31,104 nucleotides of DNA. Source: PALSA-505 sp035308365. GTDB taxonomy: Bacteria; Actinomycetota; Actinomycetes; Streptosporangiales; Streptosporangiaceae. Within the stretch, counting starts at the first letter, position 1. Each line of letters begins with the position of its first letter. Below are positions 1 through 8,675 of the stretch, piece after piece. The notes beneath the pieces were generated by a model, which did no database searches, was not told where the DNA came from, and was given only the letters and a program-made list of their open reading frames with translations. The translations under genes and the position numbers were made by a program. The stretch lies in the NCBI GenBank assembly GCA_035308365.1, contig DATGGU010000056.1:1-31104 (forward strand), read 5' to 3'.

Positions 1-1
1 C

Positions 2-388
2 CTTGCCGCCGCCGCGAACGTGATGGCCCGCGACCCCGCCGCCCTGCAGTTGCGCCTGCTGCAGACCGTGGTCGAGGTGGCCGCCGAGAAGAACAGCACG
101 CTGGTCATGCCCGTTCCGGTCGAGCTGCTCAGGTTCTTCGACAAGTTCACCCCCCCGGCGCCCGCAGGCGACAGGAAGCCGGCCGCCGATTCGGTGTCAC
201 TCGCGGACTTCGGCGACGAGGACGCGGCTGAGGCCGAGATCACGAGCGGAGCGCCGGTTGAGATACCCCAGGTCCCGCCGATCCCCATGCTGCCCATGCA
301 GGTGAATAACGGCAACCTGGCCGCCGCAGTACCGCAGCAAGACGCAGCGGCCCGGCATCACGACGATGCCGCGGACTCTGGCGCGTAG
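2..388 (+). CDS. SPFH/band-7 (slipin-like) protein, C-terminal part
   Basis: The reading frame is open from the first bases of the window, so the gene starts upstream. The visible part begins LAAAANVMARDPAALQLRLL and continues through VVEVAAEKNSTLVMPVPVEL, the helical C-terminal end of the SPFH domain of slipin/stomatin-type proteins. It is followed by a low-complexity acidic and proline-rich tail of about 75 residues. Family members are membrane-anchored scaffold proteins that oligomerise at the inner face of the membrane. The N-terminal membrane segment lies outside the window. The family call rests on the short helical segment only; the tail has no recognisable motif. Confidence 0.7.
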   Translation, partial: LAAAANVMARDPAALQLRLLQTVVEVAAEKNSTLVMPVPVELLRFFDKFTPPAPAGDRKPAADSVSLADFGDEDAAEAEITSGAPVEIPQVPPIPMLPMQVNNGNLAAAVPQQDAAARHHDDAADSGA

Positions 389-448
389 GCCCCGCTCGCC
401 CTGTTCTGCGCATGACTCCGTGGTCAGGACAGCATTGACTCCGGGCTG

Positions 449-664
449 CTAATGCGGTTGGGATGACCTGGACGTTGTGATCAGCGTCAGGTCTTCGTGT
501 CCGGCGAAGTCATGGAAGTTCTTGATGTTGAGCGCCGCGACGGGCAGGTCATGAGCCAGGCAGCAGGCGGCGATCCAATCGCCAAACCGTGGCTCCTGAC
601 CAGCGGGGTCGTAGTCATATCGGACGTCCCCGGCATGGCGGGGATGAAACGTCGGTGCCTGCCG
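449..664 (-). pseudogene. PIN-domain (VapC-like) toxin remnant
   Basis: On the minus strand a frame open from about 664 to a TAG at 449-451 reads GDWIAACCLAHDLPVAALN, then IKNFHDFAGHEDLTLI. This matches the C-terminal part of PIN-domain ribonuclease toxins: the acidic residue in the xDxxIAA helix, the ALAHxLPVAxxNxxDF block and a final LTLI strand. There is no ATG, GTG or TTG start in this frame, an in-frame TAG lies at 665-667, and the N-terminal catalytic aspartates and an antitoxin gene are absent. The remnant runs toward, and ends just before, the start of the SNF2 gene on the other strand. I call it a decayed vapC; the identification rests on about 60 residues. Confidence 0.55.
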
Positions 665-677
665 CTAGGTTCGGCTC

Positions 678-3600
678 GTGCGACGGGTCAGGATCTTTGA
701 ATTTGATCTTTCCAGCCTGCGGCGGGCCGTGGGTGGTGGCAGCTACGTGCGGGGCGGCGAATATGCCCGCCAGGGTGCGGTGCTGTGGTCGGAGTGGGAT
801 GCCGGCGATGGCGTGCTGCGCGGGGCGGTGCGCGGGCACGGCGGGACCATTTACTCCCCGGCCGCCTACCTCACGCTCGGCACCGGCGAGTCCGCCAGGT
901 TCGACATGGGCGAGTGCGACTGCCCGGTCGAGTTCAACTGCAAGCACGTCGTCGCGCTGATCTTGTCCACGCTTGCTCCGGAGCCTGACGAGCCGCCGAA
1001 CCCAGGCCCGGCCGCCTGGGAGCGGTCGCTGGATTCACTGCTCGGGGTGAGACCCGGCGGATCGGTGCGGCCCGCTGCGACGCCACTCGCGATCGAGCTG
1101 ACGCTGGCCGGCGGCCATGGTGGACCGGGTCAAGCTCGCTGGAGCGGCGCGACGGCACAGCCGCCGTTGCGGCTGACCGCGCGGCTGGTCCGGCCGGGCA
1201 AGAACGGTGGCTGGGTGGCCGGCGACCTGAGCTGGAGCAGGCTGAACTCGCTGCGCTACTCCGGAGATTACAGTGACCAGCACCTGCGGCTGCTCCGGGA
1301 TTTGTACGGTCTCTATCAGACATCCAGCGGGCGTGCGGATTACTACGGGTACCACTACGGTGACGACCGCTCGATCGAGTTGTCCTCGGTGGGCTCACGC
1401 CATCTCTGGTCATTGCTGGACGAGGCCGCGGCCGCGAACCTGCCGCTGGTGTACCAGGGTAAGCGCGGCATGCTGCCTGGGTATGAGAACGCGGAGTTCT
1501 GCCTGGACGTGACCCGCGCGCCGGGTGGCGGGCTGCGGATCGTTCCGGTGATCCGGGCCGTCGCAGGAGAAACCAGCCCGGGCGAAGCTGCCGCCGGGCA
1601 TGCGGTGCCCCAGACAGCCGACGGCGGGGAAACAGCTGTGCCGGTCACGTTCATCGGCCCCGACGGGCACGGCGCGGTGTGCATCAGCTACGCCGACGCG
1701 ACGGGCGGTGAGCCAGGAAGCTGGCGTTTCCGGCTGGCCAGGATGACCCGGCCGGTGCCAGAACCGTTGCAGCGGATGGCGCTGGCGGGCGAGTCGCTGG
1801 AGGTACCCGCCGCGCAGCACGACAGGTTCCGGGACCAGTACTATCCGCGGCTACGGCATACCGCAACAGTGATCTCGTCAGACGGCTCGTTCACGCCGCC
1901 GCTGATCTGCGGCCCAAGCCTGGTGCTGCACGCTGCCTACGGCGACGGCCACGAGCTGGAGGTGAGCTGGGAGTGGGCCTATCAGGTCGGAGACTCGCCG
2001 CTACGCGCGCCGCTGCAGACGGACGGTCCTGACGACGGCTACCGGGACCTGGCCGCCGAGCGGGCGCTGCTGGCCGGCCTCGACCTGCCCCTGGACCGCT
2101 ACGGACTACTGTCGCCCGGCTCCGGCACGCCCGGCGCGGCGGTGCCCGCGCTCGTCCCGCGCGCCAGCCTGGACGGCCTCGACACCATGCGATTCAGCAC
2201 CGAGTTGCTGCCGCTTCTGGCCGGTCAACCGGGCTTGACCGTCGAGGTCACCGGCGAGTCCGCGGACTACCGGGAGGCCGGAGACTCACTGCGGATCGCG
2301 GTCTCGACCGATGAAGTGGCTGGTGAGACCGACTGGTTCGACCTTGGCGTGACGATCACGGTGGAGGGGCGCCCGGTTCCGTTCCTGGACGTCTTCCTGG
2401 CACTCAGCCGCGGGGAAGCGCATCTGCTGCTGCCCGACGGGGCTTACTTCTCGCTGGACAAGCCCGAACTGCGGGCGCTGGCCCGGCTGATCGAGGAAGC
2501 CCGCGCGTTGCAGGACTCGCCGTCCGGGCCGCTGCGGATCAGCCGCTACCAGGCCGGGTTCTGGGACGAGCTGGCCTCGCTCGGCGTGATCGGGCACCAA
2601 GCGGCGGCCTGGCAGAAGCAGGTCCAGGGCCTGCTGTCGATCGGCACCACCGGCGGAGCCGAACTGCCGGCCGGGCTCCGGGCCGAACTGCGTCCCTATC
2701 AGCAGGACGGGTTCGGCTGGCTGGCCTTCCTGTGGCAGCACCGGCTGGGCGGCATCCTGGCCGACGACATGGGACTCGGCAAGACGCTGCAGTCGCTCGC
2801 CCTGATCAGCCACGCCCGCGAGCAGGATCCGGCGGGCGGCCCGTTCCTGATCGTCGCGCCGACCAGCGTCGTGGCGAACTGGGCCGCCGAGGCCGCGCGG
2901 TTCACCCCAGACCTGACCGTCGTACCGGTCACCGAGACGCTGGCCCGCCGTGACCGCCCCCTGGCCGAACTGGCCGCCGGCGCGGATGCCGTCGTCACCT
3001 CCTACACGCTGCTGCGCCTCGACTTCGACGACTACTCCGGACTGGGCTGGTCCGGGCTGCTGCTGGACGAGGCGCAGCAGGTGAAGAACCGCCAGTCGAA
3101 GGCTTACCAGTGCGCCCGGCGGCTGGCCGCCCCGGTGAAGATCGCGATTACTGGCACGCCGCTGGAGAACAACCTGATGGAGTTGTGGTCGCTGCTGTCC
3201 ATCACGGCGCCGGGCCTGTTCCCCAGCCCGGACCGGTTCCGCGACTACTATGCCCGGCCGGTAGAACGCCACGGCGACGCCGCGCGGCTGGCCCAGCTCC
3301 AGCGCCGGGTCCGGCCGCTGATCCGCCGCCGGACCAAGGAGCAGGTGGCCGCCGACCTGCCGGCCAAGCAGGAGCAGGTGCTGGAGGTCGACTTGCATCC
3401 GCAGCACCGCAGGGTCTACCAGACGCGGCTGCAGCGGGAGCGACAGAAGGTTCTCGGCCTGATCGGCGACATGAATGCCCACCGCTTCACGATCTTCCGG
3501 TCGCTGACCGTATTGCGCCAGCTCAGCTTGCACGCCGGGCTGGTTGATGAGGCGCACACCGCCCTGGCCTCGGCCAAGATCGACGCTTTGATCGGCCAGC

Positions 3601-4073
3601 TCGGCGAGGTGACCGGCGGCGGGCACCGGGCGCTGGTGTTCAGTCAGTTCACCGGGTTCCTTGGCAAGGTCCGCGAGCGGCTTGAGGCCGAGAACATCTC
3701 CTACTGCTATCTCGACGGCAGCACCCGCGACCGGGCCGCCGTGATACGGCGCTTCAAGAATGGCGCGGCCCCGGTCTTCCTGATCAGTCTCAAGGCGGGC
3801 GGGTTCGGGCTGAACCTCACCGAGGCCGACTACTGCTTCCTGCTCGACCCCTGGTGGAATCCGGCGACCGAGGCGCAGGCCGTGGATCGTACCCACCGCA
3901 TCGGGCAGACCCGTAACGTCATGGTCTACCGCCTGGTCGCCAGGGACACGATCGAGGAAAAGGTGATGGCGCTCAAGGCCAGGAAGGCCAGATTGTTCTC
4001 TAGCGTCATGGACGACGGCGATATTTTCTCCACCACCCTCGACGCCGACGACATCCGCGCCCTGCTCTCCTGA
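678..4073 (+). CDS. SWIM zinc-finger SNF2/Rad54-family DNA-dependent ATPase
   Basis: This encodes 1131 residues from a GTG start. A SWIM zinc finger (C80, C82, C88, H90 in CDCPVEFNCKH) opens the protein. A long divergent middle region of roughly 500 residues follows. The SNF2 motor then starts near residue 670: motif I ADDMGLGKT (about 692-703), motif II DEAQ (797-800), motif III ITGTPLEN, and the C-lobe motifs SLKAGGFGLNLTEAD and THRIGQT (near 1071). Such bacterial SWIM-SNF2 proteins are cytoplasmic ATP-driven DNA translocases, in some cases linked to defence or repair; the substrate here is unknown. The gene is complete, with no frameshift. No recognisable defence partners flank it, so I do not assign a defence role. 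Confidence 0.93.
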   Translation: MRRVRIFEFDLSSLRRAVGGGSYVRGGEYARQGAVLWSEWDAGDGVLRGAVRGHGGTIYSPAAYLTLGTGESARFDMGECDCPVEFNCKHVVALILSTLAPEPDEPPNPGPAAWERSLDSLLGVRPGGSVRPAATPLAIELTLAGGHGGPGQARWSGATAQPPLRLTARLVRPGKNGGWVAGDLSWSRLNSLRYSGDYSDQHLRLLRDLYGLYQTSSGRADYYGYHYGDDRSIELSSVGSRHLWSLLDEAAAANLPLVYQGKRGMLPGYENAEFCLDVTRAPGGGLRIVPVIRAVAGETSPGEAAAGHAVPQTADGGETAVPVTFIGPDGHGAVCISYADATGGEPGSWRFRLARMTRPVPEPLQRMALAGESLEVPAAQHDRFRDQYYPRLRHTATVISSDGSFTPPLICGPSLVLHAAYGDGHELEVSWEWAYQVGDSPLRAPLQTDGPDDGYRDLAAERALLAGLDLPLDRYGLLSPGSGTPGAAVPALVPRASLDGLDTMRFSTELLPLLAGQPGLTVEVTGESADYREAGDSLRIAVSTDEVAGETDWFDLGVTITVEGRPVPFLDVFLALSRGEAHLLLPDGAYFSLDKPELRALARLIEEARALQDSPSGPLRISRYQAGFWDELASLGVIGHQAAAWQKQVQGLLSIGTTGGAELPAGLRAELRPYQQDGFGWLAFLWQHRLGGILADDMGLGKTLQSLALISHAREQDPAGGPFLIVAPTSVVANWAAEAARFTPDLTVVPVTETLARRDRPLAELAAGADAVVTSYTLLRLDFDDYSGLGWSGLLLDEAQQVKNRQSKAYQCARRLAAPVKIAITGTPLENNLMELWSLLSITAPGLFPSPDRFRDYYARPVERHGDAARLAQLQRRVRPLIRRRTKEQVAADLPAKQEQVLEVDLHPQHRRVYQTRLQRERQKVLGLIGDMNAHRFTIFRSLTVLRQLSLHAGLVDEAHTALASAKIDALIGQLGEVTGGGHRALVFSQFTGFLGKVRERLEAENISYCYLDGSTRDRAAVIRRFKNGAAPVFLISLKAGGFGLNLTEADYCFLLDPWWNPATEAQAVDRTHRIGQTRNVMVYRLVARDTIEEKVMALKARKARLFSSVMDDGDIFSTTLDADDIRALLS

Positions 4074-4130
4074 GACCGGCGCGGGCGGCGGCAACTACGG
4101 CGTCGCGCCTGATGATCTGGACTGAAGCAA

Positions 4131-5456
4131 ATGGCTTTATGTTACAGTACAAAGGTGCGAGGGACGACGGCCGCTGAGATCGCGCAATCGCTCGAGCGCG
4201 CGATCGACCGCGGCGAGATCCGGCCGGGTGAGCGACTGCCGACCGTCCGCGGCTTCGCCGGGCAGCTCGGGGTCAGCCCGGTGACGGTCGCGGCGGCCTA
4301 CCGGAGCTTGCAGCAGCGAGGCTTGATCATCGGCGAAGGGCGGCGCGGTACCCGGGTGCGAGCCGGCACCGGGCGGCCCTACCTTACGGTGTCGCCCATT
4401 CCGGAGGGCGTGCGCAACCTCGCGCTAGGAAATCCGGACCCCGAGCTTGTGCCGCCGCTGGCGAAGGCGCTCACGAAGCTGGACCCGCATCCGGGCTTCT
4501 ACGGCGGGCGGGCGAACTTGCCGGAACTGCTCGAGCTGATGCGGCGGCAGTTCGCCGGCGAGGGTGTGGCGGCCGACCGGATCGCCGTCGTCTCTGGCGG
4601 GCTGGATGGGATCGAGCGGGTGCTGACCTCGGCCTGCCGGGCCGGGGACGCCGTCATTGTGGAGGATCCCTGCTTCCCCCGGGTGCTCGACCTGGTGAGG
4701 GCGCTCGGGATGCGGCCCGTTCCCGTCGCCCTAGACGAACAGGGACCACAGCCGGACTCGCTGGAGCGTGCGCTGCGTACCCCGGTTTCGGCGGCGCTGC
4801 TGACTCCCCGGGCGCAGAACCCTACCGGTGGTTTCATCACCGCCGGGCGGGCGCACGACCTACGGCGGCTGCTGGGCCGCTACCCGGACCTGCTTGTGCT
4901 GGAAGATGACTACGCCGCGCCGCTGGCCGGTGCGCCGCTGGAGACCCTGACGTCCAGCCGGTCACGGTGGGCGCAGGTCAGATCGGTGTCGAAGGTGCTG
5001 GGCCCAGACCTCAGAGTCGCGTTCCTCGCCGGTGACGAGATGACCCTCACCCGGGTCGAGACCCGCCAGCGGCTCGGCGCCGGCTGGGTCAGCCAGATCC
5101 TGCAGCGCATCTGCCTCGCCCTGCTCTGCGACCCCGATACGGAACGGCTGCTCGAGCGTGCGGCGAAGACCTACCGGGCACGGCGGGAGGCGATGCTCAG
5201 CGCACTCCAGCGCCATGGCCTGCAGGGGTTCGGCCGAAGTGGCATGAACGTCTGGGTCCCGGTCGCGGACGAACTCACCGTCGTCAGACGGCTCTTCGAC
5301 GCCGGCTTCGCCGTCAGTGCCGGCGAACGGTTCCGCATCGCATCGCCGCCAGGGATCCGAATCACCATCTCGACGCTTCGCGAAGGTGAGGCCGGCGAGG
5401 TGGCACGTTGCATCGCCCCGGCCGGACAGGCGCTCGCCTGGACGCAAGCCGGCTAG
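4131..5456 (+). CDS. MocR-type GntR/aminotransferase-like transcriptional regulator
   Basis: This is a 441-residue two-domain regulator. Residues about 10-78 form a GntR winged helix (GERLPTVRGFAGQLGVSPVT, AAAYRSLQQRGLI). The remainder is a fold-type I aminotransferase-like domain with AQNPTG (229-234), a DDY motif (259-261) and the PLP-binding lysine K288 in SVSKVLGPDLR. MocR proteins bind PLP as an effector and often control vitamin B6 or amino acid genes. The next gene downstream is PNPOx-like, which fits this. The ATG at 4131 lies inside an AT-rich stretch (4131-4154) that looks promoter-like. The GTG at 4155 is an equally good start, would place the winged helix at the N-terminus, and could give a leaderless mRNA. 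Confidence 0.9.
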   Translation: MALCYSTKVRGTTAAEIAQSLERAIDRGEIRPGERLPTVRGFAGQLGVSPVTVAAAYRSLQQRGLIIGEGRRGTRVRAGTGRPYLTVSPIPEGVRNLALGNPDPELVPPLAKALTKLDPHPGFYGGRANLPELLELMRRQFAGEGVAADRIAVVSGGLDGIERVLTSACRAGDAVIVEDPCFPRVLDLVRALGMRPVPVALDEQGPQPDSLERALRTPVSAALLTPRAQNPTGGFITAGRAHDLRRLLGRYPDLLVLEDDYAAPLAGAPLETLTSSRSRWAQVRSVSKVLGPDLRVAFLAGDEMTLTRVETRQRLGAGWVSQILQRICLALLCDPDTERLLERAAKTYRARREAMLSALQRHGLQGFGRSGMNVWVPVADELTVVRRLFDAGFAVSAGERFRIASPPGIRITISTLREGEAGEVARCIAPAGQALAWTQAG

Positions 5457-5519
5457 CCACCGTCCGGCCTGCGGCGCCGGCATCACCAGCGCTCGCCGGG
5501 AACTCACGAAGGAGGGTGC

Positions 5520-5993
5520 ATGCTCCTAACCGAGGACATGAAGCAATTCGTACTCAGCCAGCGGCTCGGCTACCACGCGACGGTCAGCCCAGATGGCACG
5601 CCGAACCTCTCCCACGCAGGGACGATGAGCATCTACGACGACGAGCATCTCTTCTTCGCCGACATCCGCTCACCGCGAACAGTTGCGAACCTGCGCTCGA
5701 ATCCGGCGATCGAGGTGAATGTCGTCGACATCTTCTCCCGGCGCGGCTGCCGGTTCCGGGGAGCGGCCACGGTCCACGAGCATGACGACGTCTACCGGCG
5801 AGGTCTTGAGCTGCTGCGCGAGCGGGACTACAGCGCGTACAGCGATCGAGTTCGCTCGATAGTCCTGATCCGCGTCCAGGCCGCGGAGCACCTTACGTCA
5901 CCCGCATACGACACCGGACAGACCGAAGCCGAGCTTGTCGAGCACTACATCCACTACTACGTGAGCCTGCACCGCAACGGCGCATCGGAGTGA
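5520..5993 (+). CDS. Pyridoxamine 5'-phosphate oxidase-like FMN-binding protein
   Basis: This 157-residue protein has the split-barrel flavin-binding fold signature. It carries LSQRLGYHATVSPDGTPNLS near the N-terminus, HLFFADIRSPRTVANLRSNP at about 42-61, then IEVNVVDIFSRRGCRFRGAA. It belongs to the general PNPOx-like group (FMN- or F420-binding oxidoreductases or small-molecule-binding proteins) rather than being a clear PdxH. A strong ribosome binding site (GAAGGAGG, about 5508-5515) fixes the ATG at 5520. The gap to the MocR gene is 63 bp, so the two are probably co-transcribed or the second is a MocR target. The substrate cannot be read from the sequence. Confidence 0.85.
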   Translation: MLLTEDMKQFVLSQRLGYHATVSPDGTPNLSHAGTMSIYDDEHLFFADIRSPRTVANLRSNPAIEVNVVDIFSRRGCRFRGAATVHEHDDVYRRGLELLRERDYSAYSDRVRSIVLIRVQAAEHLTSPAYDTGQTEAELVEHYIHYYVSLHRNGASE

Positions 5994-6005
5994 GACGGGA
6001 ACCGG

Positions 6006-6833
6006 TCATGGCACAGCGGGCCGCGAGGACTCAATATCTCTCAAGAATGCCGCCGTCGGCGGGTCTGCCGGGTAGAACGACTCGATGGCCAGTTCCGACA
6101 GCGTAATTTCACGGGGTGTGCCGAACACGGTCGTCGTGCTGAACAGCGAGAGCTCGGTGCCGCGTACGCGCAAGCGCAACGGGACCAGGATCGCACGGTT
6201 GCCCGGCTGGGGGGTGGCCCGGGGACTGGGGTAGGCGGCCAGTTCGTCGCGTAGCGCGATGAGCGCCGGGTCGGCGGTCGACTCGATGTCACGGTTCAGC
6301 CGGTCGAGCAGGTGTGCCCGCCATTCGGCAAGGTTGGCGATGCGGGAGGCCATTCCGTCCGGGTGCAGGCTCAGCCGCAGGACGTTGACCGGTGGCTCAA
6401 GCAGCGTTGCCGCCGCTCCCTCGGTCAGCAGGGGAACGGCGTCGTTGGCCGCTACGAGCTCCCAGTGGGAGTCGATGACCACGGCGGGAAAGGGGTCGTG
6501 CGCCCGCAGCACGTGCTCGATCGCCTCGTGGACGGCCGACATGGGCGGGTCCGTCAGCCCGTGCACCGGATACGCGGGGGCGTACCCGCCCGACAGCAGC
6601 AGCACGTTGCGCTCGCGCAACGGCACCTCGAGCTGCTGCGCGAGGCGGAGAATCATCGCGCTTGTCGGCCGGGACCGCCCGGTTTCGATGAACGACAGGT
6701 GCCGGGCCGATATGTCGGACCGCAGCGCCAAGTCGAGCTGGGTGAGCCGGCGCCGTTCCCGCCAGCTACGTAGCAGCGTGCCGACGGGAACCGGCTCCCC
6801 GGCATGCCGGCGGGTAAGTGTCGTGGATGTCAT
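6006..6833 (-). CDS. XRE-family regulator with MmyB-like ligand-binding domain
   Basis: The N-terminus is a Cro/C1 helix-turn-helix (LTQLDLALRSDISARHLSFI, ETGRSRPTSAMILRLAQQL). The remainder matches the MmyB-like PAS-type domain: MSAVHEAIEHVL, PFPAVVIDSHWELVAANDA, then the late LRVRGTELSLFSTTTVFGTP. MmyB-type regulators are widespread in actinobacteria and bind fatty-acid-like ligands in the characterised structure. I chose ATG 6833 (MTSTTLTRR, 275 residues). An upstream ATG at 6845 and a longer 306-residue frame from 6926 are possible, but that extension looks non-coding. The gene is divergent from the secreted phosphoesterase at 7160, with about 330 bp between them. Confidence 0.88.
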   Translation of the reverse strand: MTSTTLTRRHAGEPVPVGTLLRSWRERRRLTQLDLALRSDISARHLSFIETGRSRPTSAMILRLAQQLEVPLRERNVLLLSGGYAPAYPVHGLTDPPMSAVHEAIEHVLRAHDPFPAVVIDSHWELVAANDAVPLLTEGAAATLLEPPVNVLRLSLHPDGMASRIANLAEWRAHLLDRLNRDIESTADPALIALRDELAAYPSPRATPQPGNRAILVPLRLRVRGTELSLFSTTTVFGTPREITLSELAIESFYPADPPTAAFLRDIESSRPAVP

Positions 6834-7011
6834 CCCGGCCACCATATGCACAGCTTGCCGGGCTGTGGGTACCGCATGGCCGCCGCGCGGGCACATCTCC
6901 TTACCGGTGGTTGCCCAGACCGGCATTGAACGCGCACGGCCCTAGGCTCAGCATTTCTGTGGCACGAGCTGCACTTCCTGCAGCGGAACCTGCGCGTGAC
7001 GTAGCCCGGTG

Positions 7012-7043
7012 GCCGGCCCTCCGTAACGCGGGCCGGCGTTTTT
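7012..7043 (+). terminator. Orphan intrinsic terminator / possible attenuator in the phosphoesterase leader
   Basis: There is a perfect 8-bp stem GCCGGCCC (7012-7019) and GGGCCGGC (7030-7037) with a 10-nt loop, followed by five Ts at 7039-7043. It is oriented to stop plus-strand transcripts, yet no plus-strand gene precedes it. It lies 117 bp before the phosphoesterase start, so it would end either a short leader transcript or a small RNA from the 6834-7011 region. Confidence 0.6.
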
Positions 7044-7159
7044 GCCGCGGTTCTGGGCCTGGTGTAACGGGAGGCCGGGTGGGAGCGCTTTGTTTACCGG
7101 TCCAGGCGCTTCGGACTTGCCGCGGTTCAGGCGGATCACGTATCTCGGGAGGGTGTCGC

Positions 7160-8623
7160 ATGCCGGGTAACCCAATGACGTCGCCACACCAGCTCAGCCG
7201 CGGGGGTGGACTAATCGGGATGCGCTTTGCCCGTGGCACGGGCCGGGGGAGGCTGGCCGCCTGGGCCGCGTTTGGCGTCCTGGCGTGCGCGGGCGGCGGG
7301 CTGGCTGTTCCCGGTGCCTCCCAGGCCCAGGTGAACCCGATCCGGCACGTTGTGGTGATCTATCTGGAGAACCACACGTTCGACAACCTGCTGGGTTTCT
7401 GGTGTGACGGCCATTCTGGCCGCTGCCCGGACGGTGGGATGCCGTCTTCGGTGACCCTCTCGAACGGGGCGGTGGTGCGGCCGGGCACCGATCCTGACAC
7501 GGTGCCGAACGTGAGCCACAGTGTCGCCGCGCAGCAGGCCGCGATCGACCACGGGAAGATGGACGGCTGGCAGAGCATTCCCGGCGGCAGCTGCGACGCG
7601 GCCACCGGCTACCAGTGCGTCAGCGGCTACCAGCCCTCGCAGATTCCCAACATCACGACGCTGGCGCAGGACTTCGCCATCAGCGATCACACCTTCTCCC
7701 TGGCTGACTCGCCCTCCTGGGGAGGGCACATGGCCATCGTCGCGGCGTCCCAGGACAACTTCACCGGTGACAACCCGGTCTCGGTCAAGGGCGTGAAGCC
7801 GGGCCCCGGCTGGGGCTGTGACAGCAACAAGGTGTCCCCGTGGATCAGCCCAGGCGGCCGCACCGAGAAGGTGCCCAGTTGCGTGCCCGCCCGCATTCAG
7901 GGCCTGCGCTTCGGCGGGGCGTTCGAGCAGACCCCGGTGAAGCACATCTCCACGATCATGGACAGCCTCGACGCGGCGGGCCTGAGCTGGAAGCTGTACG
8001 GGGCGAACAAGAGCCAGAACGGTTACATCTGGTCGATCTGCCCCAGCTTCGCCGATTGCCTGGACACCAGCCAGGACGCCAACCTGGTCCCCGACTCCCA
8101 GTTCCTGTCCGACGCCGCGGGCGGCACGCTGCCGAACTTCTCCGTGGTCACCCCCGGCGGGCCGGACTACGCCAATAGCTGCCACAACGAGTTCAGCATG
8201 ACCGCCTGCGACGACTGGGTCGGCCAGCTGGTCGGTGCGGTGGAGAAGAGCCCGAACTGGTCCTCGACCGCTGTGTTCATCACCTGGGACGACTGCGGGT
8301 GCTTCTATGACCAGGTGCCGCCGGGGACCAACCCGGACGGCAGCGCACAGGGGCCACGGGTACCAGTGATCATGGTCAGCCCGTACGCGGTCTCCGGCTA
8401 CACCGACACCACCGCGACCACATTCGCCGGCATCCTCGCCTATACCGAGCAGACCTTCGGGCTGTCTCCGCTCGGAGCCAACGACGCCGGAGCATACTCA
8501 TTCGCCAACGCCTTCAACTACTCACAGGCGCCGCTGAAACCCGCTCCCATGGTGGACCGGCCGCTCCCAGCGTCGGCCAAGCGCATCCGGCTGACCCCGG
8601 CGCTGGAAAAAGACCCCACCTAA
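7160..8623 (+). CDS. Secreted phosphoesterase (phospholipase C / acid phosphatase superfamily)
   Basis: This is a 487-residue exported hydrolase of the alkaline-phosphatase-like phosphoesterase family (PF04185). The family hallmarks are visible: IRHVVVIYLENHTFDNLLGF near the mature N-terminus (equivalent to ENRSFDH of phospholipases C), SDHTFSLADSPSWGGHMAIV, and WDDCGCFYDQVPPGT (equivalent to WDEWGGFYDHV), followed by GPRVPVIMVSPYA. The N-terminus has Arg residues then a hydrophobic run ending in ASQA, a signal peptide. ATG 7160 is chosen because GGGAGGG precedes it with good spacing; ATG 7220 would give a shorter signal peptide. The frame is open further upstream, but that part is not expected to be coding. 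The role is probably phosphate release from extracellular phosphomonoesters or phospholipids. Confidence 0.9.
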   Translation: MPGNPMTSPHQLSRGGGLIGMRFARGTGRGRLAAWAAFGVLACAGGGLAVPGASQAQVNPIRHVVVIYLENHTFDNLLGFWCDGHSGRCPDGGMPSSVTLSNGAVVRPGTDPDTVPNVSHSVAAQQAAIDHGKMDGWQSIPGGSCDAATGYQCVSGYQPSQIPNITTLAQDFAISDHTFSLADSPSWGGHMAIVAASQDNFTGDNPVSVKGVKPGPGWGCDSNKVSPWISPGGRTEKVPSCVPARIQGLRFGGAFEQTPVKHISTIMDSLDAAGLSWKLYGANKSQNGYIWSICPSFADCLDTSQDANLVPDSQFLSDAAGGTLPNFSVVTPGGPDYANSCHNEFSMTACDDWVGQLVGAVEKSPNWSSTAVFITWDDCGCFYDQVPPGTNPDGSAQGPRVPVIMVSPYAVSGYTDTTATTFAGILAYTEQTFGLSPLGANDAGAYSFANAFNYSQAPLKPAPMVDRPLPASAKRIRLTPALEKDPT

Positions 8624-8675
8624 GCCAGATGCCGGTCACCTTGGCTGCGGAACATGTGACGCGGGCCGTCCGCGG

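Noticed and set aside
678..4073. SNF2 gene considered as the core of a phage-defence system
   Set aside because: The neighbours (PIN remnant, MocR regulator, PNPOx-like protein) are not known defence partners, and SWIM-SNF2 proteins occur widely outside defence loci.
2286..4094. A 602-codon minus-strand open frame opposite the SNF2 gene
   Set aside because: It is the antisense of a conserved helicase and its product is low-complexity Gln/Arg/Gly/Pro with no family motif; long antisense frames are expected at this GC content.
6259..6945. A 228-codon plus-strand frame opposite the XRE regulator
   Set aside because: It is Ser/Arg/Cys-rich antisense of a recognised regulator with no motif.
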